Shown here: positions 1-6,858 of the stretch, one piece after another
Layout of the letters: every line of letters starts with the position of its first letter
Position numbering within the stretch: the stretch's first letter is position 1
Source: Coprococcus sp.
GTDB lineage: Bacteria > Bacillota > Clostridia > Lachnospirales > Lachnospiraceae
DNA: 16,054 nucleotides
Reading direction: 5' to 3'
Assembly: GCA_016296785.1 (NCBI GenBank)
Contig: JAEDHX010000045.1
Span: 1 to 16,054 of the forward strand
The notes under the pieces: generated by a model
The model's database searches: none
Told to the model about the DNA's origin: nothing
Seen by the model: only the letters and a program-made list of their open reading frames with translations
Translations under genes and position numbers: made by a program

Positions 1-387
1 GATGTAACAAAGGCGGCAATAGCCAGTAAAAAAGCAGCTCAGATATACGGACTATCCATACTAAAAGAAGACATTGTAAACAGCAGTGATAATACTACAA
101 GATTCATTATTTTAAGTAGAGATAAAATCTATGTAAAGTTTGCGAAAAATGTTAGTATTCGCTTTTCTTTGCCTGATGAAAGTGGTACACTTTACAGTAT
201 ATTAGGTCATATCAATTTGAATGAAATCAACATGACAAGTATTGAGTCAAGACCATTAAAAGGAAGAAAGTGGGAATATTCATTTTTTATTACACTGGAT
301 GGTAATTTGTCAGATGTTAATACCATAAACGCATTAAAGGGTATATATAAAGACTCAGGTGATTTCAAGCTTATTGGTACATACTAG
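1..387 (+). CDS. pheA: Prephenate dehydratase (P-protein), C-terminal part with ACT domain
   Basis: The reading frame is open from base 1 and ends with TAG at 385-387, so this is the 3' end of a gene starting outside the window. The enzyme converts prephenate to phenylpyruvate in phenylalanine synthesis in the cytoplasm. The first part reads DVTKAAIASKKAAQIYGLSI and is followed by NTTRFIIL. The TRF triplet is the conserved catalytic-region motif of prephenate dehydratases. The last ~75 residues form an ACT domain with the family motif IESRPLKGRKWEYSFF, where ESRP is part of the phenylalanine feedback site. Feedback inhibition by Phe is therefore expected. Whether the missing N-terminus carries a chorismate mutase (AroQ) domain, as is common in this group, cannot be seen. 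The next gene starts 34 bp downstream with its own ribosome site. Confidence 0.93.
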   Translation, partial: DVTKAAIASKKAAQIYGLSILKEDIVNSSDNTTRFIILSRDKIYVKFAKNVSIRFSLPDESGTLYSILGHINLNEINMTSIESRPLKGRKWEYSFFITLDGNLSDVNTINALKGIYKDSGDFKLIGTY

Positions 388-421
388 AATTTGACGTTAG
401 TATTAAAAAGGTGGTGGGGTA

Positions 422-1951
422 ATGGCAGGTAAGATGTTTGCTGCAATTGATGTAGGTTCAAATGAGATATCAATGAAGATATACGAGATAACACCTAAGA
501 AGGGTGCGAAAACCATTGATTATGTTAATTGCATTATTGAGCTTGGAAGTGATACTTATAAGGATGGCAGAATTGGGGAAGATTCCATTTTTAAAGTATG
601 TGAGATACTAAATAAATTTAAAAAGAAGATGAAGGAATATCAGGTAAATGAATATCGTGCCTATGCATCAAGTGCGGTAAGAGAAGCTGAAAATTCCGTT
701 ATGTTTCTTGAGAGAATCAAGATGAGTACTGATATCAATGTTTCAGTACTAAGTAACTCAGAACAACGATTTATGAATTATAAGGCATATGCTGCATCAG
801 GTATAGATGAAGAAATGAATAAGAATACAGCGTTGCTTGATATTGGAGCAGGAAGTCTTCAGGTTTCGGTATTTGACAAGACAAATCTCATACAGACTCA
901 GAATCTTCCTATTGGTGCTGTAAGAATCAGAGATTATCTTAAGAAATTTGGTTCAGATACAGTTGCACTCGAGAATATAATGGAGGAATATGTATCAAAC
1001 TTCATTATCGAATTCAGAAACCTGTTTATTAATGATAAGGATATAAAGAGTATTATAGCTATTGGCGATGGAATTACTAATCTGAAGAAAGCGGGACCGG
1101 AGCTTAATATAGCAGATAGAATAACAAGAGAGCAATTTGATGTTCTGTATAAGAAGGTTGTAGAAACCAAGCCGGAGGAGCTTTCAGAAAAATATGGCAT
1201 ACCATATGAGAGAGCAACTCTTATGCTTCCTATGGCAATAATATACCAGTCATTTTTTGATAATTCCAAGGCAGAGTATATTGTTACGCCGCATGTAAGC
1301 TTTTGTGATGGAATAGTAGCAGATTACATGGATAAGAATGGAATGCTACTTATTAATAAGGATTTTGATCAGGATATATTAGCATCAGCTGAGAATATCG
1401 CTAAGAAGTATAAGACTAACAAGAAGCATACAGGTAATGTGGCACATAATGCTCTTGCAATATTTGATGCTTTAAAGAATGTTCACGGCCTAGGAAGAAG
1501 AGAACGCCTGCAGCTTCATATTGCGGCACTTCTCCACAATTGCGGTAAGTTTGTGAATATGAATGAAGGAACACTTATTTCTTATTATATTATTATGTCA
1601 ACTGAAATACTTGGCCTTTCACATAAAGAACGTGAAGAGATTGCTAATATAGTTCGATATAATATTTATTATCTTCCATCTGAGAAGAAGGCTTCTGAAG
1701 TGTTAAAAAGCGCTGACTATATGAAGGTTGCAAAGCTTGTTTCCATACTTAGAATTGCTGATGTTATGGATAAGAGCCATAAACAGAAAATAAGCGATGT
1801 AAAGATTAGCATTAAAGACAATTCAGTGATTCTGTCTGTTGATACATTGGCAGATATTACACTTGAAGCAGGAATGTTTAACGGAAGAACAGAGCTGTTT
1901 AAGAAGGTATTTGGACTAAAACCGGTGCTTAAGCAGAGAAGGAGGCTATAG
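422..1951 (+). CDS. Ppx/GppA-family phosphatase with C-terminal HD-like domain
   Basis: This 509-aa protein has the fold signatures of exopolyphosphatase/guanosine pentaphosphatase enzymes, which remove terminal phosphate from polyphosphate or pppGpp in the cytoplasm. The N-terminal actin-like half shows AAIDVGSN at about residues 7-14, AYASSAVREAEN near 80, NSEQRF near 113 with the expected glutamate, DIGAGS near 140 (the family usually has DIGGGS), and the PIGAVR segment. The C-terminal third is an HD-type helical domain, with HNALAIF from residue 342 and LLHNCGKF around 370-377. The normally conserved HD pair is H372-N373, so metal binding at that site may be altered. The gene has a GGTGG ribosome site. 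It ends 2 bp before ppk1, whose ribosome site lies inside its last codons, so coupled expression is likely. Ppx versus GppA specificity cannot be decided from sequence. Confidence 0.88.
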   Translation: MAGKMFAAIDVGSNEISMKIYEITPKKGAKTIDYVNCIIELGSDTYKDGRIGEDSIFKVCEILNKFKKKMKEYQVNEYRAYASSAVREAENSVMFLERIKMSTDINVSVLSNSEQRFMNYKAYAASGIDEEMNKNTALLDIGAGSLQVSVFDKTNLIQTQNLPIGAVRIRDYLKKFGSDTVALENIMEEYVSNFIIEFRNLFINDKDIKSIIAIGDGITNLKKAGPELNIADRITREQFDVLYKKVVETKPEELSEKYGIPYERATLMLPMAIIYQSFFDNSKAEYIVTPHVSFCDGIVADYMDKNGMLLINKDFDQDILASAENIAKKYKTNKKHTGNVAHNALAIFDALKNVHGLGRRERLQLHIAALLHNCGKFVNMNEGTLISYYIIMSTEILGLSHKEREEIANIVRYNIYYLPSEKKASEVLKSADYMKVAKLVSILRIADVMDKSHKQKISDVKISIKDNSVILSVDTLADITLEAGMFNGRTELFKKVFGLKPVLKQRRRL

Positions 1952-1953
1952 TT

Positions 1954-4071
1954 ATGGCAGATAATAAAGATGTTTTATTTTATAATAGAGAGCTTAGCTG
2001 GCTTGAATTTGATAAAAGATGTCTTAGTGAAGCGAAGGATAAGACGATTCCTCTTTTTGAGAGAATAAAATTTCTTAGCATAACAGCATCTAACCTTGAT
2101 GAATTCTTTATGGTAAGAATTGCGTCACTTGTTGATATGGTTCATGCCGGATATAAGAAGAAGGATATTGCCGGAATGACTGCAAAGGAGCAGCTTGATG
2201 CACTTATTAGCAGTACAAAGGAGTTTATGAAGAATCAGTATCAGACATATAACAGATCTCTGTTACCGCTTTTATCCTCAAATGGCCTTAACATAATAAG
2301 AAGACATGAGGATTTAACACCGGAGCAGTCTAAATATGTTGATAAGGTATTTGAGAAGGATATTTATCCTGTTCTTACACCTATGGCTGTTGATTCTTCA
2401 AGACCATTCCCTCTTGTAAGGAATAAATCGCTTAATATAGGCGCTCTTATATATGATAAGAAGAAGCAGATAACTGATATAGCTACTGTTCAGGTTCCGT
2501 CTGTTCTTCCAAGAATAGTAAGACTTCCTTCTTCAACTGAAGGAGTAACGGATATAATACTTCTTGAAGAAGTAATTGAGAAGAATCTTAATAAGCTGTT
2601 TTTGAGTTATGATATCGTATGTGCACATCCATATAGAATTATGAGAAATGCCGATTTTTCAATTGATGAGGAAGATACAGCTGACCTTCTTAAAGAGATT
2701 GAGAAACAGCTTAAGAAGAGACAATGGGGAGAGGTTATCCGTCTTGAAGTGGAAGACACAATGGATAAGAAGCTCCTTAAAGAACTGAAAGGTCATCTTG
2801 GTGTTAATGATGATGTAGTCTACAAGATAAACGGACCTCTTGATCTTACCTTCCTTATGAAGGTAAATGGAATGGAAGGCTTTGAGCATCTTAAGTATCC
2901 AAAGTATATTCCATGTCCCGTTCCGGGAATGGGAGATTACAGTAATATATTTGACAGAATAAGAAAAAAGGATATTTTGCTGTTCCATCCTTATTATGAA
3001 TTCACTCCTGTTATTGAGTTTATCAGGCAGGCAGCCGTAGATCCTGATGTTCTTGCAATTAAACAGACTCTTTACAGAGTCAGTGGTAATTCGCCAATTA
3101 TTGCTGCTCTTGAGCAGGCGGCTGAAAACGGAAAACAGGTTACGGTTCTTGTTGAGCTTAAGGCAAGATTTGATGAAGAGAATAATATTGCGTGGGCTAA
3201 GAAGCTTGAGAAGGCGGGCTGCCATGTAATATATGGTCTTGTGGGATTGAAGACTCACTCAAAGATTGCACTTGTTGTAAGACGTGAGGAGGATGGAATA
3301 AGAAGATATGTTCATCTTGGAACAGGAAACTATAATGACCAGACTGCTAAGCTCTATACAGATATGGGCCTTCTTACCTGTAGCGATCCTATAGGAGAAG
3401 ATGCTACTGCTGTATTTAATATGCTTTCAGGATATTCTGAACCAAAGAAATGGAATAAGCTTGCTGTTGCACCTATATGGCTTAAGGATAAGTTCCTGAT
3501 GCTTATTAATCGTGAAGCAGAGAATGCAAAGCAGGGCAAAAAGGCAAGAATAGTTGCAAAGATGAATTCGCTTTGTGACCCTAAGGTTATGAATGCATTA
3601 TATGATGCGTCAAAGGCAGGCGTTAAGATAGACCTTATTGTAAGAGGTATATGCTGTATTAAAGCAGGCGTAAAGGGACTTAGTGAGAATATATCTGTAA
3701 GGTCAATAGTTGGTAATTTCCTTGAGCATTCAAGAATCTTCTATTTCTATAATGATGGTTTTGAAGATATATACATGGGAAGTGCAGATTGGATGCCTCG
3801 AAATCTTGACAAACGTGTTGAGATAACATTCCCTGTAGAGGATCCGGAATTAAAGAAGCAGATTAAGGAAATCCTTAAGATACAGCTTTCAGATACCTTA
3901 AAGGCACACATTATGCAGCCTGATGGAAGCTATGAGAAGCAGGATTTGAGAGGAAAGAGACGCCTTGATTCCCAGGTATACTATATGGAGAAGGCTAGCA
4001 ATAAGACTTACGATATGGAAGAAGACAAGGCTGATAGCAGAGTGTTTATTCCTATTGAAAGTAATGAGTAG
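1954..4071 (+). CDS. ppk1: Polyphosphate kinase 1
   Basis: This 705-aa protein has the full length of the family. It reversibly transfers the gamma-phosphate of ATP onto polyphosphate chains. The N-domain shows NRELSWLEFDKRCL at residues 11-24 and ASNLDEFFMVR near 49. The catalytic C1/C2 domains show KTHSKIALV, HLGTGNYNDQTAKLYTD, EHSRIFYF and SADWMPRNLDKRVE. The histidine of the THSK motif is residue 435 and that of LEHSR is residue 592. These coincide with the two essential histidines known from E. coli PPK, the first being the phosphorylated one. Nothing appears truncated. The start is set by GGAGG 9 bp upstream, within the end of the preceding phosphatase gene. The pair forms a polyphosphate synthesis/turnover module. 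Leucines are mostly CTT, the core-genome style here. No convincing terminator follows. Confidence 0.97.
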   Translation: MADNKDVLFYNRELSWLEFDKRCLSEAKDKTIPLFERIKFLSITASNLDEFFMVRIASLVDMVHAGYKKKDIAGMTAKEQLDALISSTKEFMKNQYQTYNRSLLPLLSSNGLNIIRRHEDLTPEQSKYVDKVFEKDIYPVLTPMAVDSSRPFPLVRNKSLNIGALIYDKKKQITDIATVQVPSVLPRIVRLPSSTEGVTDIILLEEVIEKNLNKLFLSYDIVCAHPYRIMRNADFSIDEEDTADLLKEIEKQLKKRQWGEVIRLEVEDTMDKKLLKELKGHLGVNDDVVYKINGPLDLTFLMKVNGMEGFEHLKYPKYIPCPVPGMGDYSNIFDRIRKKDILLFHPYYEFTPVIEFIRQAAVDPDVLAIKQTLYRVSGNSPIIAALEQAAENGKQVTVLVELKARFDEENNIAWAKKLEKAGCHVIYGLVGLKTHSKIALVVRREEDGIRRYVHLGTGNYNDQTAKLYTDMGLLTCSDPIGEDATAVFNMLSGYSEPKKWNKLAVAPIWLKDKFLMLINREAENAKQGKKARIVAKMNSLCDPKVMNALYDASKAGVKIDLIVRGICCIKAGVKGLSENISVRSIVGNFLEHSRIFYFYNDGFEDIYMGSADWMPRNLDKRVEITFPVEDPELKKQIKEILKIQLSDTLKAHIMQPDGSYEKQDLRGKRRLDSQVYYMEKASNKTYDMEEDKADSRVFIPIESNE

Positions 4072-4144
4072 GATTATTTGGCTTATTATTATTTATTATA
4101 ACGATACTATAATTCAGTTTTTATATTTTTTTTTATAATAAATA

Positions 4145-4169
4145 TTGACAATATATATATATATATAAT
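4145..4169 (+). promoter_or_regulatory. Candidate promoter with (AT)8 spacer upstream of the small secreted gene
   Basis: A perfect TTGACA lies at 4145-4150 and a perfect TATAAT at 4164-4169. Between them, 4151-4166 is an uninterrupted (AT)8 that runs into the -10. The current spacer is 13 bp, short for a sigma-A promoter. Two more AT units would give 17 bp. Alternatively a TTTAAT at 4172-4177 lies 21 bp from the -35 and would reach 17 bp after loss of two units. The gene start is at 4223. The boxes are seen directly; their activity is inferred. Confidence 0.5.
4151..4166. repeat. (AT)8 dinucleotide repeat
   Basis: Eight uninterrupted AT units sit exactly between a -35-like and a -10-like hexamer in the gap after ppk1. 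A T9 run (4126-4134) lies just upstream. Such tracts are prone to slipped-strand length change. In Haemophilus hifA/hifB a TA repeat in the promoter spacer controls on/off expression. Confidence 0.85.
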
Positions 4170-4222
4170 GGTTTAATATTTATATTGTATTGTTTTTTAT
4201 TTATGTATAGGAGGAGAGAATT

Positions 4223-4630
4223 ATGAAAAAACTGATACTTAGTATAATGATTATTTCAATGCTTGTTTCACCTGCATTATTAATGCCAATTAAAACAAAT
4301 GCTATTGGTTATGGTTCTCCATGGGGAGAATTGTATAGGGATCCGGAAAAAGAAACTAAACATGGCAGAGCATGGTATGAATCCAGATATAAAAATACAT
4401 GTTTTTATATATATTTAGAAACATACTATTCAGAAGGTAGTTCTGTTAGTATAAGTTACTATTATCACCCAAAGAAAACTCCAAAGAAGACATATAAAGC
4501 TTATGTATCATCAAGTTCTAAAAGCGGAGATTCAACCGTAACTTATAACAAGAATGTAAAAGGAACATTTGTAAAAGCGATTGTAAAGGGTTCGGCAAAA
4601 AAATTTTCGGTAAATAAAACATATTATTAA
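4223..4630 (+). CDS. Small secreted lactococcin-972-like protein (candidate bacteriocin)
   Basis: This 135-aa protein has a clear Sec signal peptide: MKKL, a hydrophobic stretch to about residue 21, and probable cleavage after TNA at 27. The mature part is ~108 residues, rich in Tyr, Lys and Ser, with one Cys (60). Its C-terminal half has SISYYYHPKK near 77, then KAYV near 92, KGTFVKAIVKG at 113-123 and a terminal YY. This layout (SxYYH, a valine strand, G-x-x-x-KAxV, final YY) resembles the lactococcin 972 bacteriocin family, which blocks cell-wall synthesis by binding lipid II. The N-terminal part (GYGSPWGELYRDPEK) is longer than usual. The ribosome site AGGAGG at 4209-4214 is very strong. 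An ABC transporter operon follows, as in lcn972-type loci. The assignment is by eye; a secreted structural or signalling protein is the alternative. Confidence 0.5.
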   Translation: MKKLILSIMIISMLVSPALLMPIKTNAIGYGSPWGELYRDPEKETKHGRAWYESRYKNTCFYIYLETYYSEGSSVSISYYYHPKKTPKKTYKAYVSSSSKSGDSTVTYNKNVKGTFVKAIVKGSAKKFSVNKTYY

Positions 4631-4647
4631 TATTTGGTATGTAAATT

Positions 4648-4691
4648 GGTTGGCAAGTATGGGATATTTGGATATTCTATACTTGCTAATT
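4648..4691 (+). terminator. Long hairpin between the secreted gene and the transporter genes
   Basis: Bases 4648-4667 pair with 4672-4691 to form about 20 continuous pairs, several of them G-U in RNA, closed by the loop TTGG. A short T-rich stretch (TTTATGTATT) follows. It lies 17 bp after the stop of the small secreted gene and 26 bp before the next start. It could be a partial terminator or mRNA stabiliser that keeps the peptide message more abundant than the transporter message. The stem is AU-rich and the U-tract is weak, so readthrough is expected. Confidence 0.6.
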
Positions 4692-4717
4692 TTATGTATT
4701 TGAATAGGAGGGTTGTT

Positions 4718-5974
4718 ATGAAACAAAAAAAGTGGTTATTATTTTTTTTAATTATTATTGGTGGGCTTATAGTAGTATTTTTTGCTAAAAAAGGCAAATA
4801 TAAAACAATCGAAGAAGCTAATTTGATGAATGAATTTGGAAATGATTCAGTTTTTGAGAATGGAGTATTGAAGGGGAATAATCAGATAATATTTGGCAAC
4901 AGTTTTTTGTGCTATAAAAACTTTGATGATGATACGGGATTATTGTTGTGTTCAAAACCCGGATGTAAACATAATAATGAAGATTGTATGGCAATACTTG
5001 ATTCTATGACTAATGATGTTGTGCTTTGCAGAGATAAAAAACTCTATATTATAGGAAAAACTTTATCAGAATTCAAACTATATTGTTGCAATTTTGATGG
5101 CTCAGAACATTCGTGTTTGGATTCAGTAAGTATTTATGATAATCAGTATGGGGAGTACTCGTTTGGAGATTATTATATCTTTGGAGACAAGGTGTATATA
5201 TCAATTTCAATAGGGGATACATCAGAATTAAAATTGCTGGATAATGGTACTATGTCAGATATGTTAATGAAGGTGAAATTATTTGTATGTGATTTGGATA
5301 AGAAAACTATAGAAGAATTATATACGTTTGATTCTGAATACTATAATTGTGCAGTCTTTTTGGAGTTTATATATGAAAATGAGTTGTATTTTAGATATCA
5401 GGGTGATGAACTTCCATATGAACAAATGTATGATTTAGAAACAGGAAAAGAGCTATTGGATACTTCAGAATATGATGTATCATATGTAGGAAAATTAGAT
5501 TTACAAGATTTTTCTATTGAAAAAATAGATAACCGAGTGTATGGAGATTTTATTGGATGTAATGATGGAATTGCGTATTGGTGTACTTCTGATGAAAATT
5601 ATAATTTGAATGGACATATTAATGGTATTAATTTGAATAATGGAGATAGTGTTGATATTAGTATTCCTGATTTGAATGGGAAAAATTCTGCATACTATAC
5701 ATTTAATTGTCTTTCCGATAGTTTTTCTATTAATATACTTGAAAACTATGAATCTAATTATGGGAGTACAGTATTGTATTCTTTTAATGGGGAGAAACTC
5801 GCTGAGGTTGATAATACGGAATATTATGTAATAGGCGAGTGTGGTGACTATTATTTGCTTAGTAGTAGTAGTTCATCAGATTATGTTTGCGGTTATATAT
5901 CAAAAAAAGACATAATGAAACTAAACAAAAAAATGAAGTGTATTGATGATGAAGAGGTTAGAGCAAATCAATGA
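4718..5974 (+). CDS. Membrane-anchored propeller-like protein with CxxxxCxHxxxxC motif
   Basis: I start this gene at the ATG at 4718 (418 aa) because AGGAGGG lies at 4706-4712. The upstream in-frame ATG at 4634 has no ribosome site and would read through the hairpin. Residues 6-23 form one hydrophobic segment after MKQKK, with no lipobox, so the rest should be anchored outside the membrane. Residues 78-90 read CSKPGCKHNNEDC, a compact three-Cys, one-His motif (C78, C83, H85, C90) that could bind metal or form a disulfide. The remainder contains repeated short beta-rich units (such as KLYIIGK, KVYISIS, ELYFRYQ, GIAYWC, DYYLLSS) that look like propeller blades. The stop overlaps the ATPase start by 4 bp (ATGA), so it belongs to the transporter operon. 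Its role may be sensing, immunity or peptide handling; this is unproven. Confidence 0.7.
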   Translation: MKQKKWLLFFLIIIGGLIVVFFAKKGKYKTIEEANLMNEFGNDSVFENGVLKGNNQIIFGNSFLCYKNFDDDTGLLLCSKPGCKHNNEDCMAILDSMTNDVVLCRDKKLYIIGKTLSEFKLYCCNFDGSEHSCLDSVSIYDNQYGEYSFGDYYIFGDKVYISISIGDTSELKLLDNGTMSDMLMKVKLFVCDLDKKTIEELYTFDSEYYNCAVFLEFIYENELYFRYQGDELPYEQMYDLETGKELLDTSEYDVSYVGKLDLQDFSIEKIDNRVYGDFIGCNDGIAYWCTSDENYNLNGHINGINLNNGDSVDISIPDLNGKNSAYYTFNCLSDSFSINILENYESNYGSTVLYSFNGEKLAEVDNTEYYVIGECGDYYLLSSSSSSDYVCGYISKKDIMKLNKKMKCIDDEEVRANQ

Positions 5975-6858
5975 ATGAATTAAAAATAGTTAATCTAATA
6001 AAAAAATATGATAAAGATAATGTTGCCCTTTCGGGAATTAATTATGTATTTACTAATGGAATATATGGTTTGCTTGGAGCAAATGGAGCAGGTAAATCCA
6101 CATTTATGAATATACTTACGACGTTAATAAAAAAAACGAATGGAGATATATATTACAATAACAAAAGTATAGATATATGGGGAAATGAATATAAAAAGTT
6201 CATTGGATATATGCCTCAAAATGCACGGGTGTATGATGGATTTTCTTTAGAACATTTTCTATATTATATGGCTGCTTTAAAAGATGTAGATAGGCGCGTA
6301 GTAGATAATCAGGTGAGTGAACTTATTTGCAAAGTGAATTTAGATAAATATAAAAATGCAAAGCTAGGAAGTTTTTCTGGGGGAATGCGACAGAGGGCTC
6401 TGTTAGCTCAAGCTTTATTAGGCGATCCTCAAATAATTGTATTGGATGAGCCTACAGCTGGCTTAGATCCACGAGAACGAATTAGAATTCGAAACTTGAT
6501 TTCTGAAATAGCATTTAACAAAATCATAATTGTGGCTACGCATATAGTATCAGATATTGAGACAATAGCGGATAATGTGATTTTCTTGAAGAAAGGCGAA
6601 ATAATTAATTCTGGAACAGTAGAAGATATATGTATTAATTCCGGAATAAATGTGTTTGAATGCATTTGTGATGAGCGAGAATTGCTAGAAATTAGAAAAG
6701 ACCATATTATTAGTAACATACATAAGGAAGATAATGAAATTAAAATTAGGGTGGTCGGAGATGAGTGTAAGAATATAAAGTGTGAAAAAACTACTCCTAA
6801 TTTAGATGATATTTATTTGTATTATTACAATGAGGAGTATAATGATGACATTGTTTAA
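5971..6858 (+). CDS. ABC transporter ATP-binding protein
   Basis: This 295-aa ATPase drives an ABC exporter from the cytoplasmic side of the membrane. All key motifs are present: Walker A GANGAGKST (36-44), Q-loop glutamine in YMPQN (83), signature FSGGMRQ (135-141), Walker B IIVLDEP with catalytic E160, D-loop GLDP, and the switch histidine in VATHIVSD (191). The C-terminal ~80 residues after FLKKGEI form an accessory domain seen in many drug/bacteriocin ABC-2 exporters. It starts within the stop of the preceding gene (ATGA) and overlaps the permease start by 17 bp, so all three are translationally coupled. Leucines are mostly TTA and TTG, unlike the flanking core genes. The substrate is unknown; export of the upstream small secreted protein would use Sec, so self-protection is an equally good guess. 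Confidence 0.93.
   Translation: MNELKIVNLIKKYDKDNVALSGINYVFTNGIYGLLGANGAGKSTFMNILTTLIKKTNGDIYYNNKSIDIWGNEYKKFIGYMPQNARVYDGFSLEHFLYYMAALKDVDRRVVDNQVSELICKVNLDKYKNAKLGSFSGGMRQRALLAQALLGDPQIIVLDEPTAGLDPRERIRIRNLISEIAFNKIIIVATHIVSDIETIADNVIFLKKGEIINSGTVEDICINSGINVFECICDERELLEIRKDHIISNIHKEDNEIKIRVVGDECKNIKCEKTTPNLDDIYLYYYNEEYNDDIV

Noticed and set aside
934..1269. 111-aa reverse-strand frame inside the Ppx/GppA gene
   Set aside because: Fully covered by a strongly supported gene on the + strand and has no family features.
2659..3258. 199-aa reverse-strand open frame inside ppk1
   Set aside because: It lies wholly within the well-supported ppk1 gene, has no ribosome site and no recognisable protein features; it is a shadow frame.
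4634..4717. Longer N-terminus for the propeller-like protein
   Set aside because: No ribosome site before 4634, and the added part is translated through the hairpin; the ATG at 4718 has AGGAGGG and starts directly with a membrane anchor.
6806..6841. Longer N-terminus for the large permease
   Set aside because: The GAGGAG at 6832-6837 serves the ATGs at 6842/6845; nothing supports 6806.
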